Origin: an uncultured Clostridia bacterium
GTDB lineage: Bacteria; Bacillota; Clostridia; Peptostreptococcales; Anaerovoracaceae
Assembly (NCBI GenBank): GCA_934255135.1
Contig: CAKQMV010000005.1
Span: 1-64,000 of the forward strand
Length of the DNA: 64,000 bases
Direction of reading: 5' to 3'
In this document: one piece after another, positions 41,918 through 49,255 of the stretch
Position numbering within the stretch: the stretch's first letter is position 1
How the letters are laid out: every line of letters begins with the position of its first letter
Notes under the pieces: model-generated
Database searches by the model: none
Seen by the model: the letters and a program-made list of their open reading frames with translations, nothing else
What the model was told of the DNA's origin: nothing
Position numbers and translations under genes: made by a program

Positions 41918-43351
41918 ATGCAGCTTATTTTTGAAAGAAGCAAAAAGGGAAGAAAGCTAAGCCTTTTCCCTGCGTGCGATGTTCCTGCATTCGAACTTGA
42001 CGCACCTAAGAGAGCAGACGCTCCTAAGCTCCCAGAGATTAGTGAGAACGAGCTCGACAGACATTACACAGAGCTTGCTAAGCACGCTCAGGGACTGAAC
42101 GATGGATTCTATCCACTAGGTTCATGCACAATGAAGCACAATCCTAAGATCAACGAGCAGGCTGCTGCTCTTGACGGATTCACTCAGGTTCATCCACTTC
42201 AGGCAGAGGCTGAGGTACAGGGTTCACTTGAGGTTATCAAGAGAGCTACAGATACACTCTGCGAGATCACTGGAATGGACAACATGACACTTCAGCCTGC
42301 AGCAGGTGCTCACGGTGAGTTTACAGGACTTCTTCTTATCAAGGCTTACCACGAGGCAAGAGGAGACAAGAAGAGAACTAAGATTATCGTTCCAGACTCA
42401 GCTCACGGAACTAACCCGGCTTCAGCAGCAATGGCTGGCTACGATGTAGTTAGCGTTGAGTCAAATGAGGACGGATGCGTTGACCTTGACAAGCTGAGAG
42501 CAGTAGTAGGTGAGGACACAGCAGGACTTATGCTGACTAACCCTAATACTGTAGGAATTTTTGACAAGAACATTCTTGAGATTACTAACATTATCCACGA
42601 GGCTGGCGGACTTTGCTACTATGATGGAGCTAACCTGAACGCTGTAATGGGTTATGTTAGACCTGGAGACATGGGATTCGATGTAATCCACTTAAATCTC
42701 CATAAGACATTCTCAACACCACACGGTGGCGGTGGCCCAGGAAGCGGTCCATGCGGATGCAAGGACTTCCTCGCTCCATACCTCCCTGGTATGACTGTAG
42801 TAGAGAATGACGGAGTATACAGCTTTACTAAGGCTGAGCACTCAATCGGCGACATGAAGGCATTCTACGGAAACTTCCTTGTAATCGTAAGAGCTCTTAC
42901 TTACCTTCTGACTGTTGGTAAGGAAGGAATTCCTGCTGCTTCAAGAAACGCTGTACTCAATGCAAACTACATGAAGGCTAAGCTTGAGGATATCTATCCA
43001 ATGGCTTACGACACAACTTGCATGCACGAGTTTGTAATGTCACTTGAGGGAATGAAGCATGACATCGATGTATCAGCACTCGATGTTGCAAAGGCACTCC
43101 TCGATAGAGGAATTCATCCACCTACAATGTACTTCCCACTCATCGTTCACGAGGCACTCATGGTAGAGCCAACTGAGACTGAGTGTAAGGAGACTCTTGA
43201 TCACGCAATTGATGCATTCAGAAGCATATACGAGGATGCTAAGGCAAATCCTGAGAGAATGCACATGATGCCAATGGAGACTCTTGTAAAGAGACTTGAT
43301 GAGGTTAGAGCTGCAAGAACTCCAGTCGTAAAGTTTAACTTTGAAGACTAG
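41918..43351 (+). CDS. gcvPB: Glycine dehydrogenase (decarboxylating) subunit 2
   Basis: 477 residues; PLP-dependent subunit that decarboxylates glycine and passes aminomethyl to GcvH. The PLP lysine is Lys263 in NLHKTFSTPHGGGGPG; SAHGTNPASAAMAGY and TNPNTVGIFD are conserved. GGAGG lies in the end of gcvPA. Confidence 0.97.
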   Translation: MQLIFERSKKGRKLSLFPACDVPAFELDAPKRADAPKLPEISENELDRHYTELAKHAQGLNDGFYPLGSCTMKHNPKINEQAAALDGFTQVHPLQAEAEVQGSLEVIKRATDTLCEITGMDNMTLQPAAGAHGEFTGLLLIKAYHEARGDKKRTKIIVPDSAHGTNPASAAMAGYDVVSVESNEDGCVDLDKLRAVVGEDTAGLMLTNPNTVGIFDKNILEITNIIHEAGGLCYYDGANLNAVMGYVRPGDMGFDVIHLNLHKTFSTPHGGGGPGSGPCGCKDFLAPYLPGMTVVENDGVYSFTKAEHSIGDMKAFYGNFLVIVRALTYLLTVGKEGIPAASRNAVLNANYMKAKLEDIYPMAYDTTCMHEFVMSLEGMKHDIDVSALDVAKALLDRGIHPPTMYFPLIVHEALMVEPTETECKETLDHAIDAFRSIYEDAKANPERMHMMPMETLVKRLDEVRAARTPVVKFNFED

Positions 43352-44285
43352 AATTATAAGATCGGACAGTTTTGATCCGACTAAGAATCTTGCACTTGAA
43401 GAATATCTTACAAAGAACGTGGTAGAGGATGAAATCATCCTCTACCTCTGGCAAAATGAGAAGACCGTCGTTATAGGAAAGAATCAGAATTACTGGGCTG
43501 AGGTGAATGCACCCGTTGCAGAAGCTGATGGCGTGACTGTTGTCCGCAGACTTTCCGGCGGCGGTGCTGTTTTTCATGACCTTGGCAATCTGAATTTTAC
43601 TTTTATCGTTCGCAAAGATAACTATGACGTAGATAAGCAGCTCTCAGTTATAGTAGAAGCTCTTGCGGGCCTTGGAATCGCTGCTATGAAGACAGGCAGA
43701 AACGATATCGAGGCAGATGGAAGAAAGTTCAGCGGCAATGCATTCTTCAAGTCAGATGCAGGATGGTATCACCACGGAACTCTTATGGTTAACGTGGATA
43801 AGGAGAAGCTTGGAACATATCTTAATGTTTCTAAGTCCAAGCTTCAGTCAAAGGGCGTTAAGTCCGTAAAGTCAAGAGTAGTTAACCTTAAGGAGCTTAA
43901 CGAGGATATTACAATCGGAATCCTTTCGGATGAGCTCGATAAGGCTTTTGGCCGCATCTACGGAAGCGAGCCAGTGAAGATTGACTATTCTGAGATTGAC
44001 TGGGATGAGATCGGCAGACTTCGTGAGAGATATCTTTCATGGGAATGGAGAAAGGGTCGCAAGATTCCTTTCGCTACTCAGGTTGAGAGAAGATTCCCTT
44101 GGGGTAACCTCGATATTCAGATGAAGGTCGAGGGTGGAATCATTACAGATGCTGTATGTTGCTCTGATGCAATGTGCGAGGATCTTGGTGAAGGTCTGGC
44201 TAATGACCTTATCGGCGAGAAGTATGTCGAGGGTGAAGCCTTCTGGGATAAAATTACTGAAATGGTGAATAAATATGACATATGA
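43341..44285 (+). CDS. lplA: Lipoate-protein ligase
   Basis: 314 residues; attaches free lipoate to GcvH. The catalytic domain shows DPTKNLALEEYL, VVIGKNQNYWAEVN and VRRLSGGGAVFHDLGNLNFTF; the C-terminal accessory domain follows near residue 255. The TTG start at 43341 overlaps gcvPB by 11 bp and lacks a clear Shine-Dalgarno, so translation is probably coupled. Placing the ligase within the gcv operon makes the module self-sufficient given lipoate. Confidence 0.93.
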   Translation: MKTRIIRSDSFDPTKNLALEEYLTKNVVEDEIILYLWQNEKTVVIGKNQNYWAEVNAPVAEADGVTVVRRLSGGGAVFHDLGNLNFTFIVRKDNYDVDKQLSVIVEALAGLGIAAMKTGRNDIEADGRKFSGNAFFKSDAGWYHHGTLMVNVDKEKLGTYLNVSKSKLQSKGVKSVKSRVVNLKELNEDITIGILSDELDKAFGRIYGSEPVKIDYSEIDWDEIGRLRERYLSWEWRKGRKIPFATQVERRFPWGNLDIQMKVEGGIITDAVCCSDAMCEDLGEGLANDLIGEKYVEGEAFWDKITEMVNKYDI

Positions 44286-45627
44286 TTTAATTATAATCGG
44301 CGCAGGCCCTGGCGGTTATGAGGCTGCACTTGAGGCTGCTGATAAGGGCATGAAGGTTGCTCTTATCGAGAAGGATAAGCTCGGTGGAACTTGCCTTAAC
44401 CGTGGCTGCGTACCTACAAAGACTCTTATGCACACAGCTGATATCGCTCGTGAGCTTAAGGATGCTGCAAAGTTCGGTGTAAATGTTTCAGATTACGCTG
44501 TTGATGCGGCTAAGATGCAGGAAAGAAAGACTGAGGTTCTCGATACTCTGAGATCAGGCATTGCTGCTATGATGAAGAAGGGTAAGGTTGATGTAATCGA
44601 GGGAATCGGCGTAATCGAGGGAACTGGTAAGGTTCGTGTTGGTGACGAGGTTCTTGAAGCTAAGAATATCATGATTGCTACAGGATCAAAGACTTTCGTA
44701 CCTCCAATCGAGGGAATCGATACTCCTGGTGTTGTTACAAGTGATGTACTCCTCGATAAGGCTGATGGTATCTATGAACATCTTGTAATCGTAGGTGGCG
44801 GTGTAATCGGAATGGAGTTCGCTTCACTTTACGCTGCTCTTGGAACTAAGGTTACTATCATCGAGGCTCTTGAGAGAGTTCTTGCTCCACTTGATAAGGA
44901 GATTTCACAGAACGTTAAGATGATCGGCAAGAAGCGTGGAATGGATATTCATACTAAGGCTATGGTTGAGAAGTTTGAGCCTGCTGCTGATGGCAAGGTT
45001 GTTACTTACTACAGAGAGAAGGACGAGCTTCAGTCAGTAGAGTCTGATGGCGTACTCATATGCATCGGAAGACGTGCTTGTACTGATGGGCTATTTGCAG
45101 AGGGTGTTGAGGTTGAGATGGATCGTGACAAGATTGTTGTTAACGATAAGTACGAGACATCAATTCCTGGTGTTTATGCAATTGGTGATGTTATCGGTGG
45201 AATCCAGCTTGCTCACACCGCTACTGCAGAGGGAAGAAATGCTGTTGCTATCATGAATGGTGAGGAGCCAACAATCAACATGAATGTTGTTCCAAGCTGT
45301 GTTTACACTAACCCTGAGATTGCAACTGTTGGAATCACTGCTGATGAGGCTAAGGCTGCTGGCCAGGCTGTTATCACTAAGAAATTCATTATGTCTGCTA
45401 ATGGTAAGTCCGTTCTTTCTGATCAGGAGAGAGGATTTATCAAGGTTGTTGCTGATGCTGAGTCAAGAAAGATTCTTGGTGCTCAGATGATGTGTGCAAG
45501 AGCTACAGATATGATTGGTGAGTTTGCGATTGCAATCAGCAATGAGCTTACTTTGGATGATATTGCTGATACAATTCATCCACATCCTACTTTTGTGGAA
45601 GGAATAAATGAGGCTGTAAGAGGCTAG
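44275..45627 (+). CDS. lpdA: Dihydrolipoyl dehydrogenase (glycine cleavage L protein)
   Basis: 450 residues; FAD enzyme that reoxidises dihydrolipoyl-GcvH with NAD+. FAD site IIGAGPGGYEAALEA, redox disulfide Cys40/Cys45 in GGTCLNRGCVPTK, NAD site VGGGVIGMEFASLYAALG, and the C-terminal HPHPTFVE active-site His-Glu. It overlaps lplA by 11 bp. Its last 15 bp form the left arm of a large inverted repeat. Confidence 0.97.
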   Translation: MTYDLIIIGAGPGGYEAALEAADKGMKVALIEKDKLGGTCLNRGCVPTKTLMHTADIARELKDAAKFGVNVSDYAVDAAKMQERKTEVLDTLRSGIAAMMKKGKVDVIEGIGVIEGTGKVRVGDEVLEAKNIMIATGSKTFVPPIEGIDTPGVVTSDVLLDKADGIYEHLVIVGGGVIGMEFASLYAALGTKVTIIEALERVLAPLDKEISQNVKMIGKKRGMDIHTKAMVEKFEPAADGKVVTYYREKDELQSVESDGVLICIGRRACTDGLFAEGVEVEMDRDKIVVNDKYETSIPGVYAIGDVIGGIQLAHTATAEGRNAVAIMNGEEPTINMNVVPSCVYTNPEIATVGITADEAKAAGQAVITKKFIMSANGKSVLSDQERGFIKVVADAESRKILGAQMMCARATDMIGEFAIAISNELTLDDIADTIHPHPTFVEGINEAVRG

Positions 45628-45672
45628 GCAGTGCTTAGGCCCTCGATTCGGGCACTCGCTACGAACTGACTC

Positions 45673-45729
45673 AAAGGACTTTCGGGAATTGCGCAAAGTT
45701 GATGCGCAATTCCTCGAAGGTCCTTTTTT
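45673..45729 (+). terminator. Terminator of the gcv operon
   Basis: A very long stem: AAAGGAC, TTCG, GAATTGCGC paired with GCGCAATTC, CGAA, GTCCTTT around a 9-nt loop, followed by T7. Confidence 0.92.
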
Positions 45730-45751
45730 TCGTCGAGTTCGGCGAGTGCAG

Positions 45752-45789
45752 CCTCATCTGCGGAAGCGCACTGGCTAGCCTCTTACAGC
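45752..45789 (+). repeat. 38-bp direct repeat, copy 1
   Basis: Identical over 38 bp to 46524-46561. It starts CCTCATCTGCGG and ends CTCTTACAGC. This copy is the right arm of the large inverted repeat after lpdA. Confidence 0.95.
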
Positions 45790-45802
45790 TTTGTGGGGTG
45801 AA

Positions 45803-46056
45803 CAGTTTGAATTGAATAGAAGGATGAAGCGTTTTGAAACGCAGCGAGGTGCTTCTTCACAGGATGCTTCTGATTGTCGCTTGTAAGTGTCGCCGAAGTT
45901 GGCGGCGACGTGATATCGCGACTATCGAAGCGTCAGCTGTTCATACGCAAAGCTGCGTTGTCAAAAGCTTTGCGAGCAGTTTGGATTGAATAGTGTGATA
46001 ATAATAAACCTGCACCAGTTAAGCTGAGATAGCTGCCTGGATGCGGGTTTTATTTT
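45803..46056 (+). ncRNA. Candidate structured RNA ending in a terminator
   Basis: A GC-richer patch in an A/T-rich gap with several strong hairpins: GCGTTTTGAAACGC; GTCGCC/GGCGAC; CGCAAAGCT (45946-45954) with AGCTTTGCG (45966-45974), extended by CTGTT/AGCAG. It is bounded by near-identical 17-mers CAGTTTG[A/G]ATTGAATAG at 45803-45819 and 45977-45993, and ends in a terminator at 46006-46056. No convincing reading frame or promoter is visible, so the call is tentative. Confidence 0.35.
46006..46056 (+). terminator. Rho-independent terminator in the intergenic region
   Basis: AAACC-GCACCAG pairs with CTGG-GC-GGGTTT around an inner AGCT/AGCT, followed by TTTATTTT. It does not follow any gene I can recognise, which supports an unannotated transcript upstream. 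Confidence 0.7.
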
Positions 46057-46095
46057 GGAAAGAATAAATGGCCATCTGCTAAGTTTAAATCGATA

Positions 46096-46173
46096 GCGAT
46101 ATTATTTCCTAAATACTACTTTGTAATATCGAAAATTCGATATTACAGTATGTGTTTAGTAAATTAATATCGC
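46096..46173. repeat. 78-bp palindromic element, copy 1
   Basis: Terminal inverted 9-mers GCGATATTA (46096-46104) and TAATATCGC (46165-46173) flank a central palindrome TAATATCGA / TCGATATTA (46124-46132, 46137-46145). The 8-mer CGATATTA thus occurs four times in alternating orientation. Geometry is identical to the copy at 46388. Confidence 0.85.
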
Positions 46174-46297
46174 AAGAATTAAAGATTTATCAAACAAATA
46201 TGAAAAAAGCAATTCAATCATAGGCGGAATTGCAATGCAGGCTCTTGGTTTTACGCATGATAACGGATATAACATAAGAAACGCACATGAATATTAA
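46163..46297 (+). pseudogene. Possible gene relic (45-codon open frame without start)
   Basis: A stop-bounded frame with protein-like composition, reading GGIAMQALGFTHDNGYNIRN towards its end and closing AHEY-stop. It has no ATG at its 5' end and no ribosome binding site. It begins inside the right arm of palindromic element copy 1. I do not recognise the family; it may be the C-terminal remnant of a deleted gene or chance. Confidence 0.25.
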
Positions 46298-46387
46298 GAG
46301 AAAATTAATGATATAAAATATACTATAAGCAAAACTTAACTATGATTGTCGTTGGCATTTTGCTCTACTATGATTAATTGGGAAGTG

Positions 46388-46465
46388 GCGATATTATCTT
46401 TTCGCAGATGCTGATTAATATCGATTTTTCGATATTAGCATTAAGGTTTATCAGATTAATATCGC
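46388..46465. repeat. 78-bp palindromic element, copy 2
   Basis: GCGATATTA (46388-46396), TAATATCGA (46416-46424), TCGATATTA (46429-46437), TAATATCGC (46457-46465). Every arm has the same offset as in copy 1 (1, 29, 42, 70), although the sequence between the arms differs. Confidence 0.85.
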
Positions 46466-46523
46466 AAGTATTGTCGTTAGTGATTTATACACGTTATTCC
46501 ATCTGGCACAAGCATAATTGCTA

Positions 46524-46561
46524 CCTCATCTGCGGAAGCGCACTGGCTAGCCTCTTACAGC
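46524..46561 (+). repeat. 38-bp direct repeat, copy 2
   Basis: Identical to 45752-45789. Here no matching left arm is visible, so it is a solo end. It lies about 50 bp upstream of the c-di-GMP-controlled promoter. Confidence 0.95.
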
Positions 46562-46607
46562 CTTCTGACTTGTGATCAAAGTTTTACATTTCTTATTTGA
46601 TAAATGT

Positions 46608-46636
46608 TTGACAACAAAAGTGTACAGAACTACAAT
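46608..46636 (+). promoter_or_regulatory. Promoter of the c-di-GMP-controlled surface-protein gene
   Basis: Consensus TTGACA at 46608-46613, a 17-bp spacer and TACAAT at 46631-46636. The start near 46643 puts the riboswitch about 35 nt into the transcript. Confidence 0.88.
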
Positions 46637-46677
46637 TTATTTGTGGAAAGATTGTCGTTCTTCCCAACAACATAAAT

Positions 46678-46746
46678 ACGGCAAAGCATTCGAAATGGTG
46701 TGACGCAAAGCTCTAGAGCCTGTAAAATGGTAGTCAGTTGCAAATT
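46678..46746 (+). promoter_or_regulatory. c-di-GMP-I (GEMM) riboswitch
   Basis: Matches the GEMM-I aptamer in order: GGCAAAGC, a CATT-CGA-AATG hairpin holding the GAAA loop, the diagnostic GACGCAAAGC, a GCTCTAGAGC arm, and the closing GGTAGTCAGTTGC strand that pairs back to GCAA. It senses the second messenger c-di-GMP, which controls the switch between motility and attachment. A terminator follows within 15 nt and a signal-peptide surface protein is downstream, as is typical. Confidence 0.85.
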
Positions 46747-46753
46747 AGGATAG

Positions 46754-46779
46754 CATTGCGCCCTGCGCAGTGTTTTTTG
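46754..46779 (+). terminator. Expression-platform terminator of the c-di-GMP riboswitch
   Basis: CATTGCGC / GCGCAGTG 8-bp stem with one G-T pair, a 3-nt loop and T6. It begins about 10 nt after the aptamer and lies before the ATG at 46846, so it can gate expression. Whether c-di-GMP turns the gene on or off cannot be decided by eye. Confidence 0.88.
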
Positions 46780-46845
46780 TATTTATGGACTAAATTATTT
46801 TCTCGAGGTCGGATATTCTGGCAGGGTTCTATTAAGGAGGAAATT

Positions 46846-49119
46846 ATGAAGAAGCTTATATCAATTCTAATGAGTATCACGGTAATACTCTCGATGACGC
46901 CGGCAATGGCATTTGCGGCAGATGGCGTAAGTGATACATCTCATGAGAAGGTTGCAGATTCATCAGGAAATGCAAATCAGGATCAAGTGCAAAATGAAGG
47001 CGATAGCAACTCAGATGCAGTAGCAAGTATCGGGGATAAAGAGTATGCTACATTGCAGGAAGCTATAAATACGGCGAATGGTAAGACTGTTGTTCTAAAC
47101 AAGAGTGTCGAAGAGGACATTACCATTGATAAAAGTGCTTCGCTCACACTTGATCTTAGTGGTAACACACTTACAGGCACAGGAGCCAATGGCAAAGCAG
47201 CAATTACTAATAATGGTTCACTTGTAATAATGGATAGTGGAAATTCAGGAAAGATTACAAGAAATTCAACAGAATCAAATACACACTATGTTATAGATAA
47301 TCAGGGCAAATTAGAGATTAAGAGCGGTACTGTACATATTGTAAATCCGAAAACTATGCCTAATGGTGCATCATTAATCAGGAACGGAGGATATAATGTT
47401 GCTACACTTAAGATTTCGGGAGGAAATATCGGACAGGATGGATTCATAGCTGTTAAGAATGATGCTTATGGCATCCTTGAAGTCACAGGTGGCAGGATAA
47501 CAACTTCAGGTGATACAGCTACGCACACTGCATCGGCATTTCAGAATTGGAGCACGGCAACGATTACAGGTGGAACAATTGTTGGCACTATATCGACATA
47601 TGCGTATACTTCAGAACTGAATACTCCAGTAACAGAAATCAGCGGAACTGCCGACGTAACAGGAATGATTATATGTGAAAAGTACTCATCTGATGTCACA
47701 AAAACACCAGTTATAGAAATTAAGGGTGGAACTATTAATGTCAAAAGCATCAAAGTAGATGGTAAGGATAATCTTAAGATTTCAGGTGGCGTTTTCGATT
47801 CATACCCTAAGGATTACGTAGGCGAGAACAGTGTTTATAAGAAAGACAGCAAGTTCTATGTAGGCACTGCTCCTGCCAATTCAGATGGTATGAACGCTTG
47901 GGTTAAGGGCGATGATGGTCTCTACACAGAGACATACATAGCTCCTGCACCAGAGAAGAATCCTATTACTAATTCTGGCTCTGCCTCATCTGGTGATGCG
48001 TCAACCAATGTAGATGCATCTTATAATACTACCTCATCTGATGGCAAGTCAGAGACTAAGGTCGATGCTAATCTTGGAAGCAAGATTGTTGATAACGCAG
48101 TAGAGAACAAGTCAACTGAGGTAAAGGTTGATGCTACTACAACTGCTGGTGGTTCAACTGAGGCAAGTGTGGTTCTTCCTGCTACAGCTGTTAAGGGGCT
48201 TTCAGACAAGACTCAGGCTTCTATAACTGTAGGCACAGACAACGCAACTGTATCACTCGACAAGAAAGCAGTAGATGCTGTTTCTGAGAAGGCTGGTGAA
48301 GAAGGAGAAGTTAAGCTGATTGTTCAGAATAAGGAAGTAAGTGAAAACAAGGTAGTTATTGAATTAAAGATTGAGACTTCAAATGGTGTTGTATCTGACT
48401 TCAAGGGCGGTACTGCAACTGTAACAGTTCCAGTTCATAAGGATTTGAAGGACAAGGAACTTGTTGGTGTATATATCGATGATAATGGCAAGTATATCGT
48501 GATTGGCGGTAAGCTGAATGACGATGGAACGTTCACGTTTACAACTGGTCACTTCTCAACATTTGCCGTAATGACTAAGGCTGACGCAGAGGCTGCCGTT
48601 GCTGCACAGGACATCACTAATGCTGAGGTGTCAGGCATTACTGATAAGACTTACAATGGCAAGGACATCACTCAGGCTGTAGTTGTTAAACTTGGGGAGA
48701 ATACCCTCGCAGAGGGAACTGACTACGAAGTGGCATATGAGAACAATAAGAACGTAGGTTTTGGCAGCGTAAAGATTGCAGGTAAGGGCAAATACGAGGG
48801 TGAAATCACAAAGATCTTTAAGATTAATCCTAAGGGTGTTTCGCTTACATCTGTGAAGGCGCAGAAGAAGGCTATTAAGGCTACATGGAAGAAGTCGGCT
48901 AATAAGGTTAGCGGATATCAGGTAAGATATAGTACTTCAAGCAAGTTCAAGACTTGCAAGACAGTAAGTGTTAAGTACACTAAGAAGATTAACAGTAGGG
49001 TTATCAAGAAGCTTAAGGCAAACAAGAGATACTATGTAAAGGTTAGAACTTATACTAAGACTTTAGGTGGAACATGCTATTCTGACTGGAGCAAGGTTAA
49101 GTCAGTAAAGGTTAAATAA
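46846..49119 (+). CDS. Secreted surface protein with C-terminal Lys-rich Fn3 domain, c-di-GMP regulated
   Basis: 757 residues. The start at 46846 has AAGGAGG at 7-8 nt; longer in-frame starts would read through the riboswitch. The signal peptide MKKLISILMSITVILSMTPA ends near AFA-ADG. The N-terminal part (about 60-360) has beta-helix-like repeats (LEIKSGTVHIVNP, ILEVTGGRITTSGD, LKISGGVFDS). Then follow a Ser/Asp linker, a domain ending TGHFSTFAVM, an Ig/bacterial-repeat-like segment (GITDKTYNGKDIT...) and a Lys-rich Fn3 domain. The last parts resemble the C-terminus of the giant protein at 7020. No LPXTG motif or membrane anchor is present. Adhesin function is inferred from architecture and the c-di-GMP switch. 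Confidence 0.82.
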   Translation: MKKLISILMSITVILSMTPAMAFAADGVSDTSHEKVADSSGNANQDQVQNEGDSNSDAVASIGDKEYATLQEAINTANGKTVVLNKSVEEDITIDKSASLTLDLSGNTLTGTGANGKAAITNNGSLVIMDSGNSGKITRNSTESNTHYVIDNQGKLEIKSGTVHIVNPKTMPNGASLIRNGGYNVATLKISGGNIGQDGFIAVKNDAYGILEVTGGRITTSGDTATHTASAFQNWSTATITGGTIVGTISTYAYTSELNTPVTEISGTADVTGMIICEKYSSDVTKTPVIEIKGGTINVKSIKVDGKDNLKISGGVFDSYPKDYVGENSVYKKDSKFYVGTAPANSDGMNAWVKGDDGLYTETYIAPAPEKNPITNSGSASSGDASTNVDASYNTTSSDGKSETKVDANLGSKIVDNAVENKSTEVKVDATTTAGGSTEASVVLPATAVKGLSDKTQASITVGTDNATVSLDKKAVDAVSEKAGEEGEVKLIVQNKEVSENKVVIELKIETSNGVVSDFKGGTATVTVPVHKDLKDKELVGVYIDDNGKYIVIGGKLNDDGTFTFTTGHFSTFAVMTKADAEAAVAAQDITNAEVSGITDKTYNGKDITQAVVVKLGENTLAEGTDYEVAYENNKNVGFGSVKIAGKGKYEGEITKIFKINPKGVSLTSVKAQKKAIKATWKKSANKVSGYQVRYSTSSKFKTCKTVSVKYTKKINSRVIKKLKANKRYYVKVRTYTKTLGGTCYSDWSKVKSVKVK

Positions 49120-49128
49120 TCAACCAGC

Positions 49129-49157
49129 GAGAGATGTCAAACGGCATCTCTCTTTTT
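49129..49157 (+). terminator. Terminator of the c-di-GMP-controlled gene
   Basis: GAGAGATG / CATCTCTC 8-bp stem with an 8-nt loop followed by T5, 10 bp after the stop codon. Confidence 0.9.
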
Positions 49158-49180
49158 ATAAATATTTTTCATAAAAACTA

Positions 49181-49211
49181 TTGACCTTCAGGTGACTTTA
49201 GGGTTTACGAT
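49181..49211 (+). promoter_or_regulatory. MerR-type promoter with a 19-bp spacer
   Basis: TTGACC at 49181-49186 and TACGAT at 49206-49211 are separated by 19 bp, the overlong spacer typical of MerR-activated promoters. The spacer carries an imperfect dyad, CCTTCAGGT facing ACTTTAGGG. It lies directly before the merR-type gene, suggesting autoregulation. Confidence 0.75.
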
Positions 49212-49255
49212 TCAGTCATCGAAAGATAAAATTTATGCGAAGGGAGATGACTGAT

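Larger units (their letters stand above)
45613..45789. repeat. 177-nt imperfect inverted repeat spanning the lpdA stop codon
   Basis: The outer arms 45613-45634 and 45768-45789 match over 21 of 22 bp. Inner arms GCACTCGC (45652-45659 with 45742-45749) and GAACT/AGTTC continue the pairing, and the core is the terminator at 45673. The left arm lies inside the lpdA coding end. The right arm is part of a 38-bp sequence repeated at 46524. Confidence 0.85.

Noticed and set aside
45941..45960. ACGCAAAGCTGCG resembling the GEMM core, as a possible second c-di-GMP riboswitch
   Set aside because: The surrounding sequence lacks the GGCAAA strand and the GGTAG closing strand; it is better explained by the CGCAAAGCT/AGCTTTGCG hairpin.
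45752..46561. CRISPR array suggested by the direct repeats
   Set aside because: Only two copies 772 bp apart, no regular spacers and no cas genes.
46378..46575. 65-codon ATG frame over palindromic element 2 and the 38-bp repeat
   Set aside because: No ribosome binding site, and its sequence is dictated by the repeats; no protein-like conservation visible.
46738..46845. N-terminal extension of the c-di-GMP-controlled protein
   Set aside because: In-frame upstream codons run through the riboswitch end and terminator; the ATG at 46846 has a strong ribosome binding site followed by a signal peptide.
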